From the NCBI GenBank assembly GCA_024710535.1, contig JANJUO010000449.1, positions 1 to 6,507 of the forward strand: a stretch of DNA of 6,507 bases, read 5' to 3'. The position numbers were made by a program, and so were the translations under genes. The notes under the pieces were generated by a model, which saw nothing but the letters and a program-made list of their open reading frames with translations, was not told the DNA's origin and did not search any database. The DNA is from a bacterium (GTDB taxonomy: Bacteria; Bacteroidota; Ignavibacteria; Kapaibacteriales; UBA2268). Each line of letters begins with the position of its first letter. Within the stretch, counting starts at the first letter, position 1. Positions 1 through 5,984 of the stretch are shown here, in pieces.

Positions 1-1
1 A

Positions 2-1147
2 GCAATGCTTCGTGCCTCTGCTAAGAATTATAAATGGACAGCAACTGTTGTTAATCCCAACAAATATGATGAAGTGATTGCGATTTTGAAGGAAAATGAA
101 TGCACAATTCCAATTGAAAAGCGTGCCGAACTTGCCGGAGAAGTTTATGCTGCCACAGCGTATTACGATTCGCTAATTGCAAATTATTTTGAAAACTATA
201 ATAAGCAAGAATCAAAACAAATAAATTTAAGTTTGAAAAAAGAATACGATTTGCGTTATGGCGAAAATCCTCATCAAAAAGCAACTTTATACGGCAATTT
301 TAGCAAAATATTCCATAAGATTCACGGCAAAGAACTTTCGTTCAACAATATCATTGATATTAATGCATCGGCTCAATTGATTTCCGAATTCACCGAGCCA
401 GCTTGTACAATAGTTAAGCATACAAATCCTTGTGGCGTTGGCATTGGTGAAAATTTATCAGCCGCCTACAACAAAGCATTTGCAACTGATACAGTTTCTC
501 CTTTTGGTGGAATTATCTCATTCAATAGAGTTGTGGATTTGGAAACTGCTCAAACAGTTCATTCAATTTTCACAGAAGTTATTATTGCTCCAGAATTTAC
601 AGATGAAGCATTGGAATTATTAACCAAAAAGAAAGATAGACGATTGATAGTTTGCGATTTCAAAAATATTGCAAAATATAATCAAACTGATGCTCGCTCG
701 GTGGTTGGTGGTTTGCTTACTCAATCCGCAAATCTCAAATTGGTTGATGAAAGCACATTGAAAGTGGTTACTAATCGCAATCCTACGCCTTATGAATATC
801 GTGCTTTGATGTTTGCATGGCGAGTTTGCAAACACGTAAAATCGAATGCAATTGTTTATACAAAGGATGATGCTACTCTTGGCATTGGAGCTGGACAGAT
901 GTCGCGAGTAGATTCTTCGAGAATTGCTGTTGAAAAAGCAAAAATGATGGGACTTGATTTAACTGGTTCAGTTGTTGCTTCTGATGCGTTTTTCCCGTTT
1001 GCAGATGGATTATTGCAAGCAGTTGAGGCAGGTGCTACTGCGATAATTCAACCGGGTGGCTCTGTTCGTGATGAAGAAGTGATCAAAGCCGCAAACGAAA
1101 ACAATATTGCAATGATATTTACAGGAATGAGACATTTCCGTCATTAA
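2..1147 (+). CDS. purH: Bifunctional AICAR formyltransferase / IMP cyclohydrolase PurH, 5'-truncated by window
   Basis: PurH carries out the last two steps of de novo IMP synthesis in the cytoplasm: 10-formyl-THF-dependent formylation of AICAR, then ring closure to IMP. The visible 381 codons cover the end of the N-terminal MGS-like cyclohydrolase domain and the whole transformylase domain. Counting from the Met at base 5, I see RYGENPHQ (84-91), the catalytic KHTNPCG segment (138-144, Lys138-His139 being the family's active-site pair), DTVSPFGG (162-169), DAFFPFADG (327-335), QPGGSVRD (349-356) and the usual C-terminal end GMRHFRH. The Met at base 5 is not the start: it sits inside the conserved PurH stretch (M)LRASAKNY and the frame is open to the window edge. 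Family members are about 510-530 residues, so roughly 130 residues lie upstream. It ends in TAA with no clear terminator hairpin directly after it. Identification is secure. Confidence 0.97.
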   Translation, partial: AMLRASAKNYKWTATVVNPNKYDEVIAILKENECTIPIEKRAELAGEVYAATAYYDSLIANYFENYNKQESKQINLSLKKEYDLRYGENPHQKATLYGNFSKIFHKIHGKELSFNNIIDINASAQLISEFTEPACTIVKHTNPCGVGIGENLSAAYNKAFATDTVSPFGGIISFNRVVDLETAQTVHSIFTEVIIAPEFTDEALELLTKKKDRRLIVCDFKNIAKYNQTDARSVVGGLLTQSANLKLVDESTLKVVTNRNPTPYEYRALMFAWRVCKHVKSNAIVYTKDDATLGIGAGQMSRVDSSRIAVEKAKMMGLDLTGSVVASDAFFPFADGLLQAVEAGATAIIQPGGSVRDEEVIKAANENNIAMIFTGMRHFRH

Positions 1148-1204
1148 GGAGTATAGTATTATTTGTTGAATATGATTCATTAAAAAGATTGATTTACTGA
1201 GTTA

Positions 1205-1278
1205 TTCGTCATTTTAAATGTAGTGATTTTGAATTATAAATTGAAATTTGGAATCTTTGCTTAATTTAAAATGACGAA
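1205..1278. repeat. 15-bp perfect inverted repeat bounding a 74-bp segment (MITE/REP-like)
   Basis: The left arm TTCGTCATTTTAAAT (1205-1219) and right arm ATTTAAAATGACGAA (1264-1278) are exact reverse complements separated by 44 bp. The right arm ends 21 bp before the start codon of the downstream nuclease gene. Terminal CGTCATTTT-type repeats occur in intergenic palindromic or MITE-like elements of many low-GC genomes, which is the basis for the label; that link is general knowledge, not shown here. TTATT occurs at 1202-1206 and again at 1280-1284, which could be a poor target duplication but may be chance in AT-rich DNA. As RNA the segment could fold into a long stem with a large loop. There is no T-tract after it, so a standard intrinsic terminator is less likely. 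Confidence 0.6.
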
Positions 1279-1286
1279 CTTATTTT

Positions 1287-1291
1287 AAGGA
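1287..1291 (+). promoter_or_regulatory. Shine-Dalgarno (AAGGA) of the nuclease gene
   Basis: AAGGA lies 8 nt before the ATG at 1300 and supports that start. None of the other four complete genes, nor the carbonic anhydrase-like gene, shows a comparable site, so it is atypical for this window. Confidence 0.6.
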
Positions 1292-1299
1292 AAACCATT

Positions 1300-2181
1300 A
1301 TGAGCAAGAAATTAATAAGATTTGATTGGGCAATAAAACGACTTTTGAGAAATAAAGCAAATTTTGTTGTTCTTGAAGGATTTTTGAGTGAATTACTTTT
1401 TGATAATATCAAAATTGAGCAAATTATTGAAAGCGAGAGTAATCAATATTATGCTGATGAAAAGTATAATAGAGTAGATATTCTAACTCAAAATTCAAAA
1501 AAAGAATTGATAATTATAGAAATACAAAGTACTTATGAAATTGATTATTTTCATAGAATGGCTTATGGAGTTTCGAAGAGTATTTCAGAAAACTTGAAAT
1601 TAGGCCAGAGATTTTCAGAAATAAAAAAAGTAATTTCAATTAATATTGTCTATTTTGATCTTGGACAAGGTGAAGATTATATTTATAAAGGTGTTACAGA
1701 TTTCAAAGGATTGCACCAAAATGATTTGCTTGGTCTCTCGGAAAAGCATAAACAATCATTTCTTAAAGAAAATATTTCAGACATTTTCCCCGAATATTAT
1801 TTATTAAAGGTCAATCAATTCAATGATATAGCAAAAGATACTTTAGACGAGTGGATTTATTTTCTTAAAAATAGTGAAGTTAAAGACTCTTTCAAAGCAA
1901 AAGGTCTAAAAGAAGCAAATGAAGTATTGGATATAATGCGACTGCAGGTAGAAGATAGATATGGCTATAACCGTTATTTGGATAGTTTGCATTTAAAGGC
2001 AAGCGAATTATTTTCATTACAAACAGAAGAAGAATTCAGAATTCGTGAAGAAGGGAAAATTGAGGAGAAAATTAATATAGCAAAAAATTTGATTAAAAAG
2101 GGATTCGATAATCAAACTATTATGGAAATTACCAATTTAGAAATTCAAATAATTGAGAATTTGAGAAGCCAATTAGAATAA
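1300..2181 (+). CDS. Rpn family / PD-(D/E)XK nuclease family putative transposase (PDDEXK_2)
   Basis: The 293-residue protein matches the layout of the PDDEXK_2/Rpn family (recombination-promoting nuclease, often annotated 'PD-(D/E)XK nuclease family transposase'). The N-terminus (4-35) has the family's FDWAIKRLL...NFVVLEGFLSELL pattern. The nuclease core follows with Asp60 in NRVDIL and Glu74-x-Gln76 in IIIEIQ, giving D-x13-ExQ, the family version of the PD-(D/E)XK site with Gln in place of Lys. FHRMAYGVSKSI (84-95) is the conserved helix after the core. The C-terminus (245-293) is a charged helix followed by GFDNQTIMEITNLEIQIIENL, a short helical repeat common at the end of these proteins. 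E. coli Rpn proteins are DNA endonucleases that promote RecA-independent recombination. Length and motifs look intact. It appears monocistronic, with a good Shine-Dalgarno and an inverted repeat just upstream, and is rich in Lys, Asn and Ile. Actual transposition is unproven for the family. Confidence 0.88.
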   Translation: MSKKLIRFDWAIKRLLRNKANFVVLEGFLSELLFDNIKIEQIIESESNQYYADEKYNRVDILTQNSKKELIIIEIQSTYEIDYFHRMAYGVSKSISENLKLGQRFSEIKKVISINIVYFDLGQGEDYIYKGVTDFKGLHQNDLLGLSEKHKQSFLKENISDIFPEYYLLKVNQFNDIAKDTLDEWIYFLKNSEVKDSFKAKGLKEANEVLDIMRLQVEDRYGYNRYLDSLHLKASELFSLQTEEEFRIREEGKIEEKINIAKNLIKKGFDNQTIMEITNLEIQIIENLRSQLE

Positions 2182-2324
2182 ATAATTTGATTGAAATCAA
2201 GAAATTTGATCAAAATTCTATATTGAAATTATTTTTTTATCAAAAAATTTATTTTTAAAAATAATTATTTTTATATATCGTGTTAATATTTGAATTTGGT
2301 AGAAAAATTAATATTGCTTATTGA
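2182..2324. other. Very AT-rich intergenic gap with clustered short palindromes
   Basis: This 143-bp gap holds no gene that I can support. It contains several self-complementary stretches in a row: TTGATT/AATCAA (2187-2200), the perfect palindrome TTTGATCAAA (2205-2214), a T6/A6 pair (2233-2238 and 2242-2247), and the perfect 16-bp palindrome TTATTTTTAAAAATAA (2249-2264). They could mark the end of the nuclease transcript, an operator or the edge of an insertion, but A/T-only palindromes arise easily by chance. Partial matches to the Bacteroidota -7 element occur at 2285-2292 (AATATTTG) and 2291-2298 (TGAATTTG), each one base off, and could serve the membrane protein gene. Confidence 0.4.
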
Positions 2325-2762
2325 ATGAAAATTTTACAAAATAGTGCATTTAGATCATTGCTATACATTGCTGTTTTTGCCGGCTTACTTAAGTTGGCTG
2401 CAATGACATTTACATGGTTTTGGAACAATGTATTCAACGTATATATTGATTTGCCAACTGTGAATCAATTAGAATCTGTGGGTATTATTGCTTTTATGTA
2501 TTTGGTTCTAACCGGAATAAGATTTGGTTTTGGTGCCATTACGGATAAAGTAAGCCCAATTTCAGAACCGCTTTGCGAAAGTTGCGAAAAAGTTCGAAGT
2601 TCGATTGCAGTAGAAAAAGCACGAGCACTCTCCACAGAAGATAAAGAGCAACTAAAATCTGCTATTGCTAAGTGTTGCGGTATGCAAACTGAACATCATT
2701 CACTAAACAAATTATCATTCAACGAACCAATGAAAAAAGTAATCGACAAAACTACTGTGTAA
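2325..2762 (+). CDS. Small two-helix membrane protein with cysteine-rich cytoplasmic tail (unrecognised)
   Basis: I do not recognise this 145-residue protein. Two hydrophobic segments are visible, about residues 10-31 and 51-70. The loop between them has no Lys or Arg, while the N-terminus (K2, R10) and the region after helix 2 (R66, K75) are basic. The positive-inside rule therefore suggests a hairpin with both ends in the cytoplasm. The soluble tail (75-145) contains Cys84-x2-Cys87 in LCESCEKV, then a charged predicted helix (about 90-116), then Cys117-Cys118 in AKCCG and His124-His125. That arrangement could bind a metal or form disulfides, but this is inference. No Shine-Dalgarno is visible; the ATG at 2325 is chosen because it gives the complete first helix and is the first in frame. 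The stop is 23 bp from the stop of the converging lpxH-type gene. Regular codon structure and clear topology support a real gene. Confidence 0.75.
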   Translation: MKILQNSAFRSLLYIAVFAGLLKLAAMTFTWFWNNVFNVYIDLPTVNQLESVGIIAFMYLVLTGIRFGFGAITDKVSPISEPLCESCEKVRSSIAVEKARALSTEDKEQLKSAIAKCCGMQTEHHSLNKLSFNEPMKKVIDKTTV

Positions 2763-2785
2763 TTACAAAATTTCGTTGCTCAACT

Positions 2786-3526
2786 TCATTTATTTCCATA
2801 ATTTGAACCATAATTAAAATCTTTTAAAATCAAATTCACACCATCAAAAACTGCGTAATGTGGATTTTTTATCCATTCTCCAAGATTTATGTATTTTCCA
2901 TCTTTATGATTCAATTCACTTGCAAGGTGTCTATGCCCCATTATCACAAAATCATTACCTTCATCAATTCTATCTTTTGCAAATTGATTCATTCCTTCAT
3001 CACTCCCATAATTCTTTTTTCCGGTATAATTTCTACTTTTGTGTGAACTACCTTTTGCAAGATTTATTCCCCAATCGGGATGAAGTTTAAGAAATAATTT
3101 CATCGATAAATTTGCACGAAGAATTTTTTTTAGAATTTTGTAACCCAAATCGTTTAATGCTTTACCATCTCCATGAGAAATATAGAATTGTTTGCCGTTG
3201 TGATTGCGAATAATGTCATCACGATATACAGTAATATTCAATTCTTCAGGGAAAAAAGATCTCAATCCAAAGTCGTGATTTCCCATTATAAATTCAACCT
3301 TTATACCTCTTTCTGATAATTCATATAATTTAGCAAGTGTTCTATAAAAATATTTTGGAATAACGGTATCATACTCAAACCAATAATCAAAAATATCTCC
3401 CACTAAATAGAGAATTTCGCAATCTTTTTTTATGAAATCCAAAAAGTTAAGAAATTTGTTTTCTCGCTTTATTTCTTCCTCTCTTTTACCCAAGCCAAGA
3501 TGAACATCCGAAACAAAATATATCAT
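2786..3526 (-). CDS. lpxH: UDP-2,3-diacylglucosamine diphosphatase, LpxH-type metallophosphoesterase
   Basis: The 246-residue protein is a calcineurin-like metallophosphoesterase with all metal-binding motifs: Asp7-x-His9 (SDVHLG), Gly43-Asp44 (VGDIFDYW), Gly82-Asn83-His84-Asp85 (GNHDF), His118 (ISHGDG) and Gly197-His198-Arg-His200 (GHRH). The stretch FDYWFEYDTVIPK (46-58) and LHPDWG (148-153) match proteins from Bacteroidota annotated as LpxH, which remove UMP from UDP-2,3-diacylglucosamine to give lipid X at the cytoplasmic face of the inner membrane, an early lipid A step. E. coli LpxH has Arg in the third motif (GNRD) where this protein has His, so it belongs to another branch of the family and the substrate is inferred. 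Length is normal (E. coli LpxH about 240). The ATG at 3526 begins directly before the first metal motif, so the start is firm. It is transcribed away from the lipoprotein run and convergently with the small membrane protein gene. Confidence 0.82.
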   Translation of the reverse strand: MIYFVSDVHLGLGKREEEIKRENKFLNFLDFIKKDCEILYLVGDIFDYWFEYDTVIPKYFYRTLAKLYELSERGIKVEFIMGNHDFGLRSFFPEELNITVYRDDIIRNHNGKQFYISHGDGKALNDLGYKILKKILRANLSMKLFLKLHPDWGINLAKGSSHKSRNYTGKKNYGSDEGMNQFAKDRIDEGNDFVIMGHRHLASELNHKDGKYINLGEWIKNPHYAVFDGVNLILKDFNYGSNYGNK

Positions 3527-3568
3527 AATTCTAAAACAAACTAATAAAAATACTAAGTAAACTTATTA

Positions 3569-3576
3569 CAAATTTA
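3569..3576 (-). promoter_or_regulatory. Candidate Bacteroidota -7 element for the lpxH-type gene
   Basis: On the minus strand this reads TAAATTTG, a full match to TAnnTTTG. An ATTG (3597-3600) lies 20 bp upstream, close to the TTTG expected near -33. It would place the transcript start near 3563, about 37 nt before the ATG. Chance matches are fairly likely in such AT-rich DNA. Confidence 0.35.
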
Positions 3577-3634
3577 ACAAATTTTACAATCGCTTACAAT
3601 ATTATTACAGAAATTGATAAATTTTCGTTAATTT

Positions 3635-3642
3635 TATATTTG
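3635..3642 (+). promoter_or_regulatory. Candidate Bacteroidota -7 element for the lipoprotein operon
   Basis: TATATTTG matches TAnnTTTG fully. An ATTG at 3613-3616 lies 18 bp upstream, where a -33 TTTG-like element would be expected. Transcription would begin near 3647-3649, leaving an A/T-rich leader of about 20 nt without a Shine-Dalgarno. It suits a single promoter for the three packed genes that follow. Base composition makes chance matches likely. Confidence 0.38.
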
Positions 3643-3667
3643 TTTTATATTCATTTTTATAAAAAAG

Positions 3668-4732
3668 ATGAAAAATATAATTATTGGCTTAATTACTCTT
3701 GTAATTGTTACATTATTTGTCGGATCTTGTAATGATGTTGTTGTGGTTTCTCCTTTGGGATTACCACAAATTTACAAAATTGATATTGATACTGCTTCAA
3801 TAGGCGATACAATTACTATTTCCGGCATCAACTTTATAAGTGATGATACGAGATACAGAATTTATATAGATTCGACTGCTTACATCAATCGTGAGGAATG
3901 TTTGACTTGGCAAAATAATAAAATTATTTTTATTATTCCCGATTCTGCAAATTCCGGATTGGTGAAGGTGAAACGTGGAGATACTTTTTCTGATGGTATT
4001 ATGCTCAAAATTGGTAAACTGCCTTCAATTGATGTGGTGGAAATTCCAGCAGGCAAATTCAAAATGGGCTCTGAAACTGGATTTTCGAATGAATTACCAG
4101 TCCGAGAGGTTACTATTTCACAAGCATTTTATATGACAAAATTCGAAATTTCTCAAAGAATTTTTGAAATTGTTATGGGCTATAATCCATCTACATACAA
4201 GAACTTAGCATATCCTGTTGATTCTGTTGATTGGCTTACTGCAGTTACTTTTTGTAATAATCTATCCAAAATGAGCGGATTTGATACTTGCTATAGAATT
4301 TCTGGCAGTGGCGTTATCTTTTACGAAAATGCAAATGGCTGGCGACTTCCAACAGAAGCTGAATGGGAATATGCGGCAAGAGATACAACAAAAGGCGATT
4401 ATGGTGGAAATGGATTTATGGAATTAATGGGCTGGTTTAATGAAAATTCCGGTATGAAAGCTCATCCATCTGGTTTCAAAAAGCCAAATTTATATGGACT
4501 TTATGATATGCATGGAAATTTATGGGAACATTGCTGGGATTGGTATCAATTTGATTATTACAATTCGACAGATAATACACAAATTCCAAAAGGTCCTGCA
4601 AGTGGCGAACGTAGAATTATGCGAGGTGGCTCTTGGTCTGCCGGAAAAGGATATGCCCGATCTTCAAATAGAAATATTCCTGAAGTTGAAACGTATAACA
4701 TTGGAATTAGATTAGTAAGAACAAAGTTTTGA
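3668..4732 (+). CDS. TIG-domain plus SUMF1/FGE-fold lipoprotein
   Basis: The 354-residue protein begins with a lipoprotein signal: basic start, hydrophobic run 4-18 and lipobox V-G-S-Cys21, followed by Asn-Asp. Residues about 33-116 look like an IPT/TIG immunoglobulin-like domain (PQIYKIDIDTASIGDTITIS, then GINF, a Trp-containing strand and a GLVKVKRG strand). Residues about 122-353 are a full SUMF1/formylglycine-generating-enzyme fold: VEIPAGKFKMGS (124-135), FYMTKFEIS (154-162), PVDSVDWLTAVTFCN (183-197), GWRLPTEAEWEYAAR (224-238), NLYGLYDMHGNLWEHCWDWY (274-293), MRGGSWS (318-324) and NIGIRLVR (344-351). The region after RGGSW has Ser, Ala and Gly where active FGE has its two catalytic, copper-binding cysteines, so sulfatase activation is unlikely and a binding or structural role is more probable. 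GldK/GldJ of gliding and T9SS machineries are precedents for FGE-fold lipoproteins, but I see no sign that this is either. Its stop is 1 nt from the next start. Confidence 0.88.
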   Translation: MKNIIIGLITLVIVTLFVGSCNDVVVVSPLGLPQIYKIDIDTASIGDTITISGINFISDDTRYRIYIDSTAYINREECLTWQNNKIIFIIPDSANSGLVKVKRGDTFSDGIMLKIGKLPSIDVVEIPAGKFKMGSETGFSNELPVREVTISQAFYMTKFEISQRIFEIVMGYNPSTYKNLAYPVDSVDWLTAVTFCNNLSKMSGFDTCYRISGSGVIFYENANGWRLPTEAEWEYAARDTTKGDYGGNGFMELMGWFNENSGMKAHPSGFKKPNLYGLYDMHGNLWEHCWDWYQFDYYNSTDNTQIPKGPASGERRIMRGGSWSAGKGYARSSNRNIPEVETYNIGIRLVRTKF

Positions 4733-4733
4733 T

Positions 4734-5981
4734 ATGAAATTAAATAAAACAGATATTTTTTTTAATGTAAAATTTTCGGCTTGGGTAATTTTTGTAATTG
4801 CCCTACAATTAATAATTTCTTGCTCAACCGAACAGGCAAAATTACCATTGCAACAAAATGTCGATGCAGGAAGAACTAATTCTTATGAGCATATTGAATT
4901 TTTCAATAATGCTCGCCACTACACAAGTAATGTGCGAATCGAAGATTTAAGTGGTTGCATTCAGCAACCTTTGGCATTGCCGGATGGCAGATTTATCGTT
5001 GCAACGAGAAATTATGCCCTAAATATGATTTCATCAACAGAAAAAATTTGGACAGTTTTCCTTGATACAAATTTTGCAATTGCCTCTGCAATGGCAGTTG
5101 ATAAAGATGAGAATATTTTTGTTTTGCTTGAAAATGGCAGATTAATTCAATATGCAAAAGATGGTAAATTGATGATGATACTTCAAAATCCTGATACAGT
5201 TCAAGAATTTGAAACATTTTCGGATATTCTTTTGCAAAATGATGGTATTGTTATTGGCTCGAATCGTGGCGTTTTGAAAAAATATGATTTCAAAGGAAAA
5301 TTACTTTGGCTTAATCGTACTAATTTGAATATTCCCAAAACATTTTGTAGCGATGAACAGAATAATATCTATATGATGATTAATACCTACAATACTGTTG
5401 ATGGCGATTCTTTGATTGCATTTGATAAAAACGGCAAAATCAAATGGCATTATAATATGAAAGAAATGACCGGCTCGAAAAGCGTGGTTTATAAAAAAGG
5501 GAAGATTTATACTGCATTCCAAAAGTTTACTCCAACTGGTAGCGTTTCTGAAGTAGTTTGTTTGAATGAAAAAGGCGAAAAATTATGGTCGAAGCAATTG
5601 CCGATTCCAATTAGAAATATATCTGTAGATAATAATGAAAATGCTATTGTTAGCGGCTATAATCCCGGAACCGGTGAGGGAATTAGCGGAGTATTTTCCA
5701 TCAAACAAGGTGGAGATCTGAATTGGACACAATATCTAAAAGCCGCAATAAATTCACCTATGCTTTTGAGTAATACTGATGTTGCCATTACTGCAATGAC
5801 TCATGAAGGAGCGGGCGCATTTTTCTTGGATAAATCAAACGGTAATCTAAAAAGACATGTTTCACTTCATGACGCACCGATAATTTTCCTTTATCCATGC
5901 GTATCATCAGAAGGGAACATTACATATTTTGGTATAGATAAATTAAAATTAATCACAATTGTTTCATCATCAGTTTTATAA
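4734..5981 (+). CDS. Seven-repeat beta-propeller (PQQ-like) lipoprotein
   Basis: The 415-residue protein has a lipoprotein signal: N-terminal lysines, hydrophobic segment about 15-29 and lipobox I-I-S-Cys30 followed by Ser. The rest is built from repeats ending in a G-K/E-x-x-W strand like PQQ/WD-type propeller blades: EKIW106, GKLMM148, GKLLW192, GKIKW238, GEKLW285, GDLNW331 and GNLKR374. Spacings are 42, 44, 46, 47, 46 and 43 residues, consistent with a seven-bladed propeller. DKDENIF, DEQNNIY and DNNENAI provide the matching inner strands. Blades 2 and 7 have lost the Trp. No PQQ- or metal-binding residues of a dehydrogenase are evident, so a scaffold or ligand-binding role is more likely than an enzyme. 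The start overlaps the context TGATATG with the preceding stop and lacks a Shine-Dalgarno, suggesting translational coupling with the TIG/FGE lipoprotein. No specific function is recognised. Confidence 0.85.
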   Translation: MKLNKTDIFFNVKFSAWVIFVIALQLIISCSTEQAKLPLQQNVDAGRTNSYEHIEFFNNARHYTSNVRIEDLSGCIQQPLALPDGRFIVATRNYALNMISSTEKIWTVFLDTNFAIASAMAVDKDENIFVLLENGRLIQYAKDGKLMMILQNPDTVQEFETFSDILLQNDGIVIGSNRGVLKKYDFKGKLLWLNRTNLNIPKTFCSDEQNNIYMMINTYNTVDGDSLIAFDKNGKIKWHYNMKEMTGSKSVVYKKGKIYTAFQKFTPTGSVSEVVCLNEKGEKLWSKQLPIPIRNISVDNNENAIVSGYNPGTGEGISGVFSIKQGGDLNWTQYLKAAINSPMLLSNTDVAITAMTHEGAGAFFLDKSNGNLKRHVSLHDAPIIFLYPCVSSEGNITYFGIDKLKLITIVSSSVL

Positions 5982-5984
5982 AAA

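Noticed and set aside
51..835. Open frames on the minus strand and in another plus frame inside purH
   Set aside because: They overlap a strongly conserved gene, and the predicted peptides show no domain, no start signal and a composition typical of shadow frames.
1146..1151. AAGGAG at the purH stop as a ribosome site for a downstream gene
   Set aside because: The only nearby starts lead to a stop within a few codons (TAA at about 1179-1182), so no gene follows it. It could be a remnant, but nothing supports that.
1205..1278. The inverted repeat as a standard intrinsic terminator for purH
   Set aside because: The 44-nt loop, AT-rich stem and lack of a following T-tract do not fit.
1300..2181. 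A complete insertion sequence centred on the nuclease gene
   Set aside because: No terminal repeats bracket the gene: the inverted repeat upstream has both its arms on the same side, and no copy is found after the stop.
2763..2785. A bidirectional terminator between the converging genes
   Set aside because: The 23-bp gap holds only a 4-bp GTTG/CAAC pair with a 2-nt loop, too small to support.
2858..3090. Plus-strand open frames opposite the lpxH-type gene
   Set aside because: They lie antisense to all of the metallophosphoesterase core and show only low-complexity hydrophobic residues that mirror the real gene.
3880..5522. Minus-strand and alternate-frame open frames within the two lipoprotein genes
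   Set aside because: The plus-strand genes have clear lipoboxes, domains and repeats. The alternatives have none.
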